Source of the DNA: Ensifer adhaerens
GTDB lineage: Bacteria > Pseudomonadota > Alphaproteobacteria > Rhizobiales > Rhizobiaceae
Assembly: GCF_020035535.1 (NCBI RefSeq)
Contig: NZ_CP083351.1
Span: 186,001 to 250,000, forward strand
DNA length: 64,000 nucleotides
Direction of reading: 5' to 3'
Below, piece by piece: positions 53,544 to 63,861 of this stretch. The position numbers and the translations under genes were made by a program. The notes under the pieces are model-generated. The model did not search any database and had not been told where the DNA came from. It saw only the letters and a list, made by a program, of their open reading frames with translations. Within the stretch, counting starts at the first letter, position 1, and every line of letters begins with the position of its first letter.

Positions 53544-53846
53544 TCACGGCGAGATCCGGCCGCCACCGGACTTCGCTTTGATCATCCACGGGAGAACCGC
53601 GGGCGTTTTGACGAGTATGCCTTTTTTCTTCGCGAAGGAACGGAGGGCCTCGCGCGCAACCTGAACTGGCTTGTGACCGTCATGTGCCAAGTAGCATGTC
53701 TTCAGGGTCGCGTCGTGAATGATGTCGCGGTCTCCTTTGGACCATCCCTCAAGGAAATCGATCGCATCGTCCAGGTTTGTGATTTCGAGGACCAGATCCT
53801 TCCTTTCACGCAGGTAAACTGGTCGATCAAACATCTTCGTTTGCAT
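53544..53846 (-). CDS. DUF982 family protein downstream of groEL
   Basis: 100 residues from ATG 53846 with GAGGTAG upstream; a longer frame to 53984 would overlap groEL. FDRPVYLRERKDLVLEITNL, DDAIDFLEGWSKGDRDIIHD, then VAREALRSFAKKKGIL fit DUF982. It follows groEL by 121 bases on the same strand, the third association of this family with chaperone genes in the window. Confidence 0.75.
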   Translation of the reverse strand: MQTKMFDRPVYLRERKDLVLEITNLDDAIDFLEGWSKGDRDIIHDATLKTCYLAHDGHKPVQVAREALRSFAKKKGILVKTPAVLPWMIKAKSGGGRISP

Positions 53847-53967
53847 TTCTACCTCACTGTGAATAGCTGTGGCGCCACTTACCCAACTGAAGCAGCCAAT
53901 ATCCTGGCCGTCTCGCGAAGTTCCGCGGGCCGATCCTGTCGGTGGAGAACGGGTCTGAGCAAACGCT

Positions 53968-55608
<1,641 letters not shown>

Positions 55609-55651
55609 TTAATAGGCAGCTATCTGACTGATGGACATAGAGTGGATCGGC

Positions 55652-55966
55652 TCAGGCGGCCTGTTTTCGCGCAGCTTGGGCTTCGATGATCCCCAGGACG
55701 TCGCTCTCCTTCATGATGAGCAAATCTTCCCCGTTGATCTTGATTTCGGTGCCGGACCATTTGCCGAACAGAATGCGATCGCCTGCCTTGACGTCGAGTG
55801 CCTGGATCTGGCCCGCTTCATTGCGCGCTCCCGCGCCAACGGCAACGACTTCGCCTTCCTGCGGTTTTTCTTTCGCCGTGTCTGGGATGATGATCCCACC
55901 CCTGGTCTTCTCTTCCGAGTCGACCCGGCGGACGAGAATGCGATCATGCAGCGGTCGGAAAGACAT
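55652..55966 (-). CDS. groES: Co-chaperonin GroES
   Basis: 104 residues from ATG 55966 with GGAAGA upstream; an earlier ATG (55984) adds six residues. [40 protein letters not shown] and the mobile loop between them; [20 protein letters not shown] then MKESDVLGI. It forms the heptameric lid of the GroEL chamber. It sits 150 bases after a CIRCE element on the same strand. Confidence 0.97.
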   Translation of the reverse strand: MSFRPLHDRILVRRVDSEEKTRGGIIIPDTAKEKPQEGEVVAVGAGARNEAGQIQALDVKAGDRILFGKWSGTEIKINGEDLLIMKESDVLGIIEAQAARKQAA

Positions 55967-56115
55967 GTCTTCCTCCATGGACAAACAGGTGTGACGTTGT
56001 TCCCATCATCGGACCGGTTGACCAGTCGAGACGGGTGCAAGACCTCACTTGAGCATCTTGCGCGAAATCATCTGGTTTCGCGATTTTTCAGTTTCAAGAG
56101 GGCGCTTGCAAAAAA

Positions 56116-56142
56116 TTAGCACTCTTTCGAAGTGGCTGCTAA
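56116..56142 (-). promoter_or_regulatory. CIRCE element (HrcA operator) of groESL
   Basis: TTAGCACTC (56116-56124), nine bases, then GGCTGCTAA (56134-56142). The consensus is TTAGCACTC-N9-GAGTGCTAA; the second half keeps seven of nine bases. It lies about 150 bases before groES. Confidence 0.8.
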
Positions 56143-56237
56143 GCAGCTGTAAAGGAACAAGAATCCGTCCCATCCGTTGAGCATTAGAGGGTGGCTGCAG
56201 ATGCCATCCGTCTCCTTGTTTCGAACGGAGTGCTCAC

Positions 56238-56510
56238 ATGCAAAACTCTTCGGATCTGGAACGCCAGTTAAATGGCTACGGTCTCACCACTGCACACATC
56301 CTTTATCGGATGCCGGATTTTGAATGCCTTTTGCAGACTTACATCTGGCAGGACTACGATATCGCTCCCGACTTTCCTGAAATGCGGAAATTCCTGGACT
56401 ATTGGCAAGCGAATCTCGAAGGAGCACTTCATTCCGTTCGGTATTCCCATCGGGCGCTGATTGGTCCCAGTGAGTGGCGACGCGTGGATGGTGAGTTCAT
56501 GCTGAATTGA
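56238..56510 (+). CDS. usg: Usg family protein
   Basis: 90 residues. LERQLNGYGLTTAHILYRMP, LLQTYIWQDYDIAPDFPEMR, then YWQANLEGALHSVRYSHRAL and WRRVDGEFMLN form the Usg family pattern, known from genes near the trp operon in alphaproteobacteria. Function unknown. It is divergent from groESL and 183 bases before the next Hsp20 gene. Confidence 0.85.
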   Translation: MQNSSDLERQLNGYGLTTAHILYRMPDFECLLQTYIWQDYDIAPDFPEMRKFLDYWQANLEGALHSVRYSHRALIGPSEWRRVDGEFMLN

Positions 56511-56571
56511 GCGTCTGGCCAGGCAGTCAGTCTGGCTGCCAGCCGAAAAAGAGAAATTTTTCTTCTTGGGA

Positions 56572-56600
56572 CTTGAAACCCAACTTTTGTTAAACCAAAT
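56572..56600 (+). promoter_or_regulatory. RpoH-type heat-shock promoter of the second Hsp20 gene
   Basis: CTTGAAA at 56572-56578 and CCAAAT at 56595-56600, 16 bases apart. It has the same position relative to the ROSE-like leader as at 7247-7274. Confidence 0.5.
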
Positions 56601-56610
56601 CGCTTGCCGC

Positions 56611-56693
56611 CAGCCGCTAGAGTGAGGGCTGGACTTGCTGGAAGCGTCGCTTTCGGCGCTTTCATACCCATGTTGCTCAAGGAGGAGATGGCT
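56611..56693 (+). promoter_or_regulatory. ROSE-like RNA thermometer, copy 2
   Basis: CAGCC (56611) pairs with GGCTG (near 56627). AGCG pairs with CGCT (near 56643-56660). The last hairpin is closed by CCAU/AUGG and holds UUGCU opposite AAGGAGGA. Relative to copy 1 the second stem has changed at both ends of one pair, supporting a conserved RNA fold. Confidence 0.7.
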
Positions 56694-57170
56694 ATGACAA
56701 CGACTCATGATTACGCGCCTCTTTTCCGTTCGACCGTAGGTTTCGACCGGGTTTTCAATCTGCTGGAAAACGCCCAGCGGGGGCGCTCTGTCAGCGACTG
56801 GCCGCCCTATGACATCGCCAAGACCGGTGCGGATAGCTACCGGATTTCGATTGCTGTCGCCGGTTTCACGCAAGACGATCTAGAGATCACATTTCAGTCT
56901 AACCTCCTCACCGCGCTGGGTAAGAAGCAGGATGCGTCTTCGGAGGGCTATCTGCACCGCGGGATCGCCGGGCGGCCGTTTGAGCACCGGTTCGAACTTG
57001 CTGACCACGTCAAAGTACGTGGGGCTAATTTGAACAATGGGCTTCTGGAAATTGATTTGGTGCGCGAGATCCCCGAGGAAATGAAGCCGCGAAGAATAAC
57101 GATCCAAAGTGCTTCCACTCTCGGACAGGCGCAGGCTCGGAGGGAAATCGAGGCCCCGAATGCTGCGTGA
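56694..57170 (+). CDS. Small heat-shock protein Hsp20, cassette copy 2
   Basis: 158 residues from ATG 56694. The length is identical to copy 1 at 7367, with strong similarity throughout (THDYAPLFRSTVGFDRVFNL, SYRISIAVAGFTQDDLEITF, GLLEIDLVREIPEEMKPRRI). The tail differs after residue 145. It carries the IbpA/HspA-class alpha-crystallin domain. It is expected to be induced by RpoH and gated by its ROSE-like leader. Two DUF982 genes follow. Confidence 0.93.
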   Translation: MTTTHDYAPLFRSTVGFDRVFNLLENAQRGRSVSDWPPYDIAKTGADSYRISIAVAGFTQDDLEITFQSNLLTALGKKQDASSEGYLHRGIAGRPFEHRFELADHVKVRGANLNNGLLEIDLVREIPEEMKPRRITIQSASTLGQAQARREIEAPNAA

Positions 57171-57183
57171 CCAATTTCGGGGT

Positions 57184-57211
57184 GCTGGGCGCCGGGTTAG
57201 CCGCGCCCAGC
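57184..57211 (+). promoter_or_regulatory. Intercistronic hairpin of the second Hsp20-DUF982 cassette
   Basis: GCTGGGCGC (57184-57192) pairs perfectly with GCGCCCAGC (57203-57211). No T-run follows. It occupies the same place as the stem at 7859-7882 but has a different sequence, so the structure rather than the bases is kept. Confidence 0.55.
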
Positions 57212-57239
57212 GAGCAATTCGGGTGGAAAGGAGCGAGCG

Positions 57240-57557
57240 ATGAAATCCGATATGTTCCAACAGCCAGTTCGCATTCTTGTCGGTCTTGGGGTCCCGGTCG
57301 ACGTCTGGTCGGTGATGGATGCCTATCGTCAGCTTGTTGACTGGCCAGCCTTTTCGAGAGATGCAGCTCACTGCATGGCGCTCAAGGCATGCCTTGCTGG
57401 TTTGCGGGGCGAAGTTGAACCAGAGACTGTCCGTGGGCTCTTTGTCGCCTTTGCCGAAAAACATCACATCCTTGCCTCAGCGATGAGCGTTCACCCTGGC
57501 ATGGCATTCGTGCCAACGAGAGCCGCTGTTGGATCTGGACCTGGCCGTGTTGCATAG
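57240..57557 (+). CDS. DUF982 family protein (intact copy of the cassette gene)
   Basis: 105 residues from ATG 57240 after AAAGGAGCGAG. FQQPVRILVGLGVPVDVWSV, MDAYRQLVDWPAFSRDAAHC and ETVRGLFVAFAEKHHILA define the family and align along their length with the broken gene at 7916. The C-terminal 25 residues (MAFVPTRAAVGSGPGRVA) are less conserved. Function unknown. Confidence 0.8.
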   Translation: MKSDMFQQPVRILVGLGVPVDVWSVMDAYRQLVDWPAFSRDAAHCMALKACLAGLRGEVEPETVRGLFVAFAEKHHILASAMSVHPGMAFVPTRAAVGSGPGRVA

Positions 57558-57597
57558 CAACTTTGTCGTCCGGCTCGGTCACTTAGGGAGGACCCCC

Positions 57598-57894
57598 ATG
57601 CTTGACACCCAGCTGCTGTTGATGGCGCCGGTCGTGGTTCGTATGAAGGATGGAACGCGACGGGTCTTTGGTTCTGTTAATGATGTGCTCGAACTCCTCG
57701 AAGGTGAGCAGCTTGTTTACCGAGGTAGGAAATACGGCAGGGCAGTTCAGACATGCCGCCGAGCACTCAAACGGATTACGCCCGTTGCGATCGCGCGTGA
57801 GGCGTTCATTTATGCGTGCCGAGACGCGGGGATTTTAGCAGAAGGGAACGGATTGCACAGCAACGAACAACAATGGCCCGGGCGGTGGCCCTGA
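57598..57894 (+). CDS. DUF982 family protein (second in the cassette)
   Basis: 98 residues from ATG 57598 with TAGGGAGGA upstream. PVVVRMKDGTRRVFGSVNDV, LELLEGEQLVYRGRKYGRAV and IAREAFIYACRDAGILAE are typical of the DUF982 family, including the central Arg-rich helix. It lies 40 bases after the first DUF982 gene; the copy at 7916 lacks such a neighbour and has the 8223 gene instead. Confidence 0.78.
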   Translation: MLDTQLLLMAPVVVRMKDGTRRVFGSVNDVLELLEGEQLVYRGRKYGRAVQTCRRALKRITPVAIAREAFIYACRDAGILAEGNGLHSNEQQWPGRWP

Positions 57895-58207
57895 CCGGCT
57901 TGTGATACGTCGTCGCGTGACACGAATACTGGGGTACAGAACCTTCCATAACCCGGCTGATCGCTAACCGTCGAACGTCCCGCAGGCAGTCGGCTATGGT
58001 CTGCCTGATCACCCAACGTATGCTCCGTCTTTTCAACTTCCATCGTTGACACCCTATGGCAACGTAATGCGTCAGATGTGATTGCCGATCTATTTCGGGC
58101 GAATCTCGCGCAAATGGGTGACATTTTTTGACGAATGAGGACTGATGTGGGAACCATGTTTTGGCGAGTGGAGACCGCATTTTGCATGGCTGACCGGAGC
58201 GACTTTC
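57895..58207. other. Intergenic region, unassigned
   Basis: Two long overlapping minus-strand frames (57806-58187) exist, but none has a convincing ribosome site or family motif. The start TGTTTTGGCGAGTGGAGACC near 58159 could be an insertion-sequence end; this is only a suspicion. Confidence 0.3.
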
Positions 58208-58963
58208 TCAGTGCGCCGTGTAGGCGCCATCGACAAGGTGAACGCTTCCTGTGATGAAACTCGCTTGCTCGGACAACAGAAAACAGATCAAGGCAGCCAC
58301 CTCATCCGGCGTGCCGCGCCGTCCCATTGGCTGCAGAGACATTATGCGCCTGCTGCTTGCCACATCGACACTTTCTGAAGTGAGCGGCGTGTCGATCCAG
58401 CCAGGGGCGACTGCATTGATGCGGATCCCCGTTCGAGCGTACTCGATCGCAGCTGCCTTGGTCAGGCCGACCACTGCATGCTTGGCGGCGGTGTAAGCGG
58501 CAGCGGTCGGGAGTGCGACGGCGCCCAGAATGGACGCAGTGTTTACGATCGCGCCGCCGCCCTGCGCTGCCATCGCTGCAATCTCATACTTCATGCAGTA
58601 AAAAACGCCGTGCAGGTTCACATCCATGAGTGCGTGCCAGTTCTCAAGCGGATAGTCGGCAATCGGCCGGCGGATCCCGTGGACGCCGGCATTGTTGACA
58701 GCAAGATGCAGGCCTCCACAGGCCTTCACGGCAAACGATACCAGCTGTTCCACCGCGGCCGGATCGGCGACATTGGCCGCGATATCATGGGCCTTGCCTC
58801 CGCTCGAACGGATTTCGTCGGCGACCAGGCGCACGGCATTCGCATCAACATCCGCAGCGACGACTTCGGCGCCCTCGGCAGCGAGCTGGTGACACACTGC
58901 CGCACCAATTCCGGAACCCGCGCCCGTCACAAGCGCGACCTTGCCTGCGAAGTCTAGATCCAT
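58208..58963 (-). CDS. Short-chain dehydrogenase/reductase
   Basis: 251 residues. Cofactor motif VALVTGAGSGIGAAVC, NNAGVHG, catalytic S (NTASILGAVALPTAAAYTAAK) with Y and K in YTAAK, and a C-terminal FLLSEQASFITGSVHLVDGA. Classical SDR; acidic residue in AADVDANAV suggests NAD(H). Substrate unknown. It is divergent from the transpeptidase region. Confidence 0.9.
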   Translation of the reverse strand: MDLDFAGKVALVTGAGSGIGAAVCHQLAAEGAEVVAADVDANAVRLVADEIRSSGGKAHDIAANVADPAAVEQLVSFAVKACGGLHLAVNNAGVHGIRRPIADYPLENWHALMDVNLHGVFYCMKYEIAAMAAQGGGAIVNTASILGAVALPTAAAYTAAKHAVVGLTKAAAIEYARTGIRINAVAPGWIDTPLTSESVDVASSRRIMSLQPMGRRGTPDEVAALICFLLSEQASFITGSVHLVDGAYTAH

Positions 58964-59260
58964 ATGTGTTCATTCCTAACTTTGCCGTTCCGCGAACGCG
59001 CCGTCTTCGCAAGTCATTCTATGAAATGCACCCGAAGACCCGATCTTCCAACCGGACCAGCACAGCAACGCATAAGAATGGCGCTAACTTTAGACCCGAT
59101 TCACGCAGTGCATCTAGGCCCTCTTTTGGAATATACAGCGCTTTCCGCCCAATTCGCGGGGAATGCAGGCAAGAAGCCCGAAGTTTATTGCAGCTTGGTG
59201 GGTAAGTGTTGTAAGTCTAACGGACGATTCGGGGCGTACCATTTTTCTCAGCAGGTAAGA

Positions 59261-59848
59261 ATGGACAATCACCGCATTACACGGAGGTTCCTCCTCGTTG
59301 GCAGCCTTAGCCTATTGGCCGGGTGCAGTTCAAACTGGCAGCGCATTTCCTTTCCCTCCCTGTATGCCGGCATCCCCGGCGTCGATCCGCGCTATCGAAA
59401 ACAACATGTTCGCTTCGACGGCAATGAGCCAGCCGGCACAATTCTTGTCGACACCAACCAACGCTACCTCTACGCCATCGAAGAGGGCGGATGGGCGATG
59501 CGCTATGGCATCGGTGTCGGCGAGGAGGGCCTGACGCTCAAGGGCCGCGCCGTTGTCGGGCGAAAGGCCGAGTGGCCAGCATGGACGCCGACGGCAAGCA
59601 TGATCCGTCGCAAACCGGAACTGGCGCAATACGCCGGGGGCGTTTCCGGCGGCCCTCACAACCCGTTGGGGGCGTCCGCTCTATATCTTTATCGCAACGG
59701 GCAGGACACCAAGTTCCGTCTGCACGGCACCAACGCACCCTGGACAATCGGACACGCCGTTTCCAACGGCTGCATCCGGCTTACAAACGACGATATCGTT
59801 GATCTTTACGCGCGAACTCCGGTTGGAACGCAGGTATTGATCATTTGA
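59261..59848 (+). CDS. L,D-transpeptidase lipoprotein (YkuD domain)
   Basis: 195 residues from ATG 59261; a longer frame to 58964 lacks similarity. The start HRITRRFLLVGSLSLLAGC combines a twin-arginine-like signal with a lipobox Cys. The YkuD catalytic segment is HGTNAPWTIGHAVSNGCIRL (His, then SNGC with the catalytic Cys). GAIPGVD-like DPRYRKQHVRFDGNEPAGTI precedes it. It cross-links or anchors peptidoglycan in the periplasm. Confidence 0.9.
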   Translation: MDNHRITRRFLLVGSLSLLAGCSSNWQRISFPSLYAGIPGVDPRYRKQHVRFDGNEPAGTILVDTNQRYLYAIEEGGWAMRYGIGVGEEGLTLKGRAVVGRKAEWPAWTPTASMIRRKPELAQYAGGVSGGPHNPLGASALYLYRNGQDTKFRLHGTNAPWTIGHAVSNGCIRLTNDDIVDLYARTPVGTQVLII

Positions 59849-60030
59849 TCAAGAATCTATTTCCAAAAGGGAATAGAATAGGAGAGGCATACTTCGGAAT
59901 ATATTTGTGCTTTGATAACTATAATCCGACTCACGGGTGTGCTTTTTCTGAATTAGGACTAATTGGGACTTTGTCGCCAGGGATGTTGCCTTCGAATACC
60001 CATTCCGATCACAGAGGGAAGGAAATATTG

Positions 60031-60162
60031 ATGAGCAGAATTCTAATCGTAACAGTTGCGTTGCTTTCCGTTGCTAGCCTCTCGGCTTGCGGAACAATCG
60101 GCAAAGGTAAGGGTAAAGCGCCGCCACCAGTGGCAGCGGAACCTGCGCCCGTTTACAAATAG
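60031..60162 (+). CDS. Small lipoprotein (entericidin-like)
   Basis: 43 residues from ATG 60031 with AGGGAAGGA upstream. Signal peptide SRILIVTVALLSVASLSAC with a lipobox (LSAC), followed by a Gly/Lys/Pro-rich tail (GKGKGKAPPPVAAEPAPVYK). Such peptides are common in rhizobia and often stress-induced. It is downstream of the transpeptidase. Confidence 0.7.
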   Translation: MSRILIVTVALLSVASLSACGTIGKGKGKAPPPVAAEPAPVYK

Positions 60163-60288
60163 TGGCTGACCTTGGTTCGGGGAGGGCCTCACGGTCCTCC
60201 CCGCCCTGTCTGATCGCGGCTGCGGTGGCAAGCCGCTCAAGATGGCCGCTTCAAGCGCTCATCTGAATTCAGGAGATATGGCGCAGTA

Positions 60289-60861
60289 ATGACGCTCTCA
60301 CTAGGTCGCATTCCGTTCGCCGTCATAACCGCCCTGGCGGTTACCGCGTGTCAATCGCAAGACAAAAGCCCGCAGCCACGCTATGTCTCAACCATTGCAG
60401 GCAGTCCAGCGCAACAACGCGATCAGGGCTATTTCATCGAATTCCGCTCCCGTTATGCGCTCAGTTACGGTCATACCTATGTGGTCTTTGGCCGCCTGAA
60501 CGAGTCCGGAGCAATGGTCAATCCGGAAGTCGCGGGACTGGCTCCAGCAACAAGCGACACCGCTCCCTACGTGCTGGGGCATCTTTTGCCGGTACCTGCA
60601 GAAACGGGCGCAAGCGACGGTGATCTTGAGGAGCAATACAGGTCCGCGAGCTGGCGCGTCATGTTGACTGAAGCGCAATACCGCGACGTCGTCGCCAAAA
60701 TCCGAAAGCTCAAAGCCAAAGCCCACTTCTGGCACGCGTCGCTCTATAACTGCAACGCTTTCGTGGCCGATATTGCCCGCTCCATGGGATATAAGACACC
60801 TGGTATCTGGCTGAGACCCCAACAGTTTGTCACAAGACTACGCGAGATGAATGGCGGCTGA
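60289..60861 (+). CDS. Putative lipoprotein with a cysteine-peptidase-like C-terminus
   Basis: 190 residues. Signal with lipobox AVITALAVTAC. Middle: YFIEFRSRYALSYGHTYVVF. The C-terminal HFWHASLYNCNAFVADIARS with a nearby YNCN hints at a papain-like or DUF4105-like fold (Cys, His pair). It is a conserved hypothetical in rhizobia. Role unknown, perhaps in the envelope. Confidence 0.6.
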   Translation: MTLSLGRIPFAVITALAVTACQSQDKSPQPRYVSTIAGSPAQQRDQGYFIEFRSRYALSYGHTYVVFGRLNESGAMVNPEVAGLAPATSDTAPYVLGHLLPVPAETGASDGDLEEQYRSASWRVMLTEAQYRDVVAKIRKLKAKAHFWHASLYNCNAFVADIARSMGYKTPGIWLRPQQFVTRLREMNGG

Positions 60862-60935
60862 TCTGATAAGCCCCTGCGGCGCGACCAAAGGGAACTGCCG
60901 CTGTCAGCTTTAGGACGTCATCAGGCCGAAGCAAC

Positions 60936-61118
60936 GCGACCAAGTCGCTTTCAAAGGCGATCAACGACCCGACGACGGCCGTGTTGGCGATCGACGAACT
61001 GCATCGCCTGCTGCGCGGCGCCGGAGGCCGCGATCTGCAGAATGAGAGCATCTGCGATCGACGGGCGCGCGTGCGCCTGATACTGCGAACACCAACTGGA
61101 AAGACTTTGTGTAATTGA
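60936..61118 (+). pseudogene. DUF2254 membrane protein, C-terminal remnant
   Basis: The frame reads ATKSLSKAINDPTTAVLAID, then ELHRLLRGAGGRDLQNESI and VRLILRTPTGKTLCN. AINDPTTAVLAID and the ending RTP-NW-DFV (visible in the next frame after one base is removed) mark DUF2254. The long N-terminal membrane part is missing, so it is a remnant. Confidence 0.65.
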
Positions 61119-61336
61119 CCTGTCGCGAGGGCCGAGTACTCTCCCCGCGGCGGCTTTGGGCCATGATTGACATTGCTTAGTCCGCCAACAATCAGCACGT
61201 CGACGGGTTGGGCAGAGAGGCCAGTTGTCGCTGAGACCTGGACTCGAGGGGGCTTCGCCCATAGGAAACCGAAGCTTGCGGTTGTGCGGGGCTGTTTCCA
61301 AGGTCTCCTGTCAGAGCGATGCTTTAAGTGGCCATT

Positions 61337-61570
61337 TCAGCGGTTGCGTTTTTTCCACTCGCGATATGGTGCAAGCAACTGACCCGGAAATCGCTTTGCA
61401 ATTTCTTCTCCGGTCAGGGCAATGCGCGCCAGCACCGCATCGCGTTCCCCGCCTTCAACACATTCGCTTGCAGCTTCCAGATCACTCATGACAGTAAAGA
61501 CCTCGTCCTTTGTCATAGCCGCAAGTCGCGCAGCAAAATCTGCGACGGGAATGTTGTCGAAGTTCGTCAT
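61337..61570 (-). CDS. Small conserved hypothetical protein
   Basis: 77 residues: FDNIPVADFAARLAAMTKDE, VFTVMSDLEAASECVEGGER and AKRFPGQLLAPYREWKKR. Soluble, helical; a GGAGGTG ribosome site lies just before the ATG. No family name known. It appears intact. Confidence 0.6.
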   Translation of the reverse strand: MTNFDNIPVADFAARLAAMTKDEVFTVMSDLEAASECVEGGERDAVLARIALTGEEIAKRFPGQLLAPYREWKKRNR

Positions 61571-61589
61571 GGATCACCTCCAGCCTTCC

Positions 61590-61778
61590 TCACCCTAAAG
61601 CTTGATATCGGCTCGAAAGTTCCCGAGAGGTGGAAATCAGTAAGGCCTGGCTAGGTTTGCGTCCCTTTTGTTGCGAAAAATTCCTTCTCCATGCTGAGCG
61701 GGCAAGTATAACGCCGTAGCGACAACCAGCGCAGAAGGATCGGCAAGCGCGGCACGCCGAGATCTTTTTGACGGCCAT
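61590..61778 (-). CDS. Possible small Cys-rich protein
   Basis: 62 residues from ATG 61778 with a strong AAGGAGGGG site. MAVKKISACRACRSFCAGCR holds four Cys (C-x2-C-x3-C-x2-C). The rest is Arg/Ser-rich and lacks a family. A different frame after the first codons (RAALADPSALVVATALYLPA) also looks coding, so a frameshift is possible. Confidence 0.3.
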   Translation of the reverse strand: MAVKKISACRACRSFCAGCRYGVILARSAWRRNFSQQKGRKPSQALLISTSRELSSRYQALG

Positions 61779-62591
61779 TGCCCCTCCTTTTTCATCAGCG
61801 ACCCTCCCTGTTCGCAAGCACGGTAATGCCCCCGTGGGCGAGTGCCGCCTTGCCAAGTTGGGGGGCCTCCTTGAAGTCCAGGAACCAAGCGTCGCCCCGT
61901 CGTCAGTGACAGTCGGATATGGTCACGAACCACCCTTCCAACAGGCAGCCTGCCAAAAACTAAACGCGAGCGCCGATGTCGAATTTTGGGATTTTATCCT
62001 TCTGACGCGCTTCTTTGTCCAAGGTCGTGGTCGCTCATCTGGTTTGTGCCAAAAACTTATAACAGCTATGCGCGCCTATCAGTGTTATAATTTTTTGCCA
62101 AGATCTTATAACCGCCCGCCGCTATGAGAGTCGCCGAGCGCGGCGGTGCGTCTGACACGGCGCGAGACGGCGCCATGCTGCTTAAACGCCGAAGTCTGGA
62201 AAGCGGGAAGCATGCGCGCATCCAATCTACATGCCTTGCATTCCACTGCAATGATCTGCCACTTGAGAGCCTTGGCTTTCAGGAGACTAAGCGCGTCGAG
62301 GGGCGGTGAGGAAGCTCGGTTTCAGGTCTGTTGTTTCGTGTTTGTTGGATCGGTGAGGAGGAGGGCCACGAGAACCCGGCCGTAAACCGTTCGCAACATC
62401 AGATTATCGACGGACAACAAATACAATGGAAAAATTGGGACCCAAAAAGCGACAACGGGGCCAGTATGTCGAGTAGAAACGGAAGAGCCCCGTCCCTCCT
62501 GCGGCTCTAATTCTTTGATGTCCGCGGGAACTTTCGAATGATCTGTTCGTTTCAAAATGCCAATGATCCAGATCCCTCCGGATCAAGGTAG
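61779..62591. other. Intergenic region, nothing recognised
   Basis: Several short overlapping frames without ribosome sites or motifs. At its right end a GATCC/GGATC inverted repeat (near 62564-62584) precedes the terminator. Confidence 0.35.
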
Positions 62592-62629
62592 GGCCCCATC
62601 AACGCACCCGGCGGAGGTGGGGCCTTTTT
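62592..62629 (+). terminator. Rho-independent terminator with no assigned gene
   Basis: GGCCCCA (62592-62598) pairs with TGGGGCC (62618-62624), with a 19-base loop, followed by five T. No + strand gene precedes it. It may end a small RNA. Confidence 0.65.
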
Positions 62630-62830
62630 GCGAGGTTCTCCTTGATCCACGATCGCCTGATCGAGCGCCGTCACATGGGTCGTCGGTTCCCGGCGAGAAG
62701 AAGTCAGCGCCAAATGCGGCATGGGCGCCATGCGCTGCTTATCGCAGTTGCCGCAGTACCGGTCTGCCGATCGAGGGTGGGGGTCGTCGAGTAAAAATGG
62801 CTGCCGATTGCCTGGGAAAAAACGCATACA

Positions 62831-63025
62831 CTAGACTTGGGGCAGATCCTTAAGAACCATCAGTCGGTTGCCGGGCAACAGCACGATGAACCTGTCCTGT
62901 TCGAGTGCATACAAGACCTCCATGATTTCATCCTGCGTAAATCCTGCCGCGGTCAACGGAACGCCGATATCGCGGGAGCGTAGACGATCGATCAATGCGA
63001 TTTCGGTTTCCGCGAATCTATTCAT
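62831..63025 (-). CDS. Small conserved hypothetical protein
   Basis: 64 residues: TEIALIDRLRSRDIGVPLTA, AGFTQDEIMEVLYALEQDRF and LLPGNRLMVLKDLP. Helix-rich with a compact winged-helix look, but no DNA-binding assignment is made. A single frame with ATG 63025; the ribosome site is weak. Confidence 0.5.
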   Translation of the reverse strand: MNRFAETEIALIDRLRSRDIGVPLTAAGFTQDEIMEVLYALEQDRFIVLLPGNRLMVLKDLPQV

Positions 63026-63402
63026 AGTAGCTTGATAACGCTTTTAGGCGGAATCGTCTCAAATTCCAACTCGATGCGCCTCTATCCTCTAACCGCGGTC
63101 CTCGCAAGCAAATCGGCTTTTGAAGAAAGCCTGTGGTGGCGCGAAATATCACGTCGTTGTTCCGTGGAGCCACCTATTCGAATGCATTCAAGAGTAAGAT
63201 CTCCTTGGTCGCGGGAACGCCAGTCCTCAAGAGATGCGGTACGTCAGTGGCCATCCTGTTAACCCCGAAGGTGGCCGTCCATTGGTCAATTCCAGTCAAA
63301 GCGAGGAAACAGACCAGGACAAGGCGATGATTAACAATCTCAGGCCGTAACAGGACCTCGCGCCGCGTACCGGGTCGCCGTTATGGCCTGCACGGCGAGA
63401 GC
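63026..63402. other. Intergenic region, nothing recognised
   Basis: No coding pattern, operator or terminator was found. Short + strand frames lack ribosome sites. Confidence 0.35.
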
Positions 63403-63861
63403 TTATAAGTCTCCAGGGTTTTGTTTTTCGCCCGCGCTCCTGCCGTCAGAACTCCGAGATCGTTCATCGAAACGCTCTTCCCCTTTGGCGAGCGGACTCC
63501 CTTTCTGGTTTTCGACTCGACGCTCTTCATTTTCCGCACTCTCCCGTAGACCTTGCGCCGATTCAGCGCCTTGTCGCTGGGCCGCGTCGCCTGCATCGCC
63601 ATCTGGCAGTTCCGCGGACTTCGAGATTTGGTCTTCCGATACGACGTTGGCAATGGCCTCACGGCGAATCTTCTCTAAAATCTCGCTTACCTCATCTTCG
63701 TCCCATCCCGCTTCGACAGCGTCGGTCATGAAGTCGACATCGATGTCTTGAGCGGGGCCACTTCGCGCCTGTGCCGAAAGGGTCGATGAGAGGCATTGGT
63801 AACAGTCGGCCACCCGCTCCGCAGTGCCTTTTCCTGTCCTCGGGGATGAAATGTATGCCAT
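63403..63861 (-). CDS. Acidic/charged hypothetical protein
   Basis: 152 residues from ATG 63861. The middle part DVDFMTDAVEAGWDEDEVSE and ILEKIRREAIANVVSEDQIS is coding-like. The C-terminal third is highly charged and low in hydrophobics (ENEERRVENQKGSPLAKGEE). An AGGAGGCTAGG site lies before the ATG. Family not known. Confidence 0.5.
   Translation of the reverse strand: MAYISSPRTGKGTAERVADCYQCLSSTLSAQARSGPAQDIDVDFMTDAVEAGWDEDEVSEILEKIRREAIANVVSEDQISKSAELPDGDAGDAAQRQGAESAQGLRESAENEERRVENQKGSPLAKGEERFDERSRSSDGRSAGEKQNPGDL

Noticed and set aside
57895..58207. Insertion sequence end
   Set aside because: Suspicious repeat-like start but no inverted repeat partner and no transposase motif.
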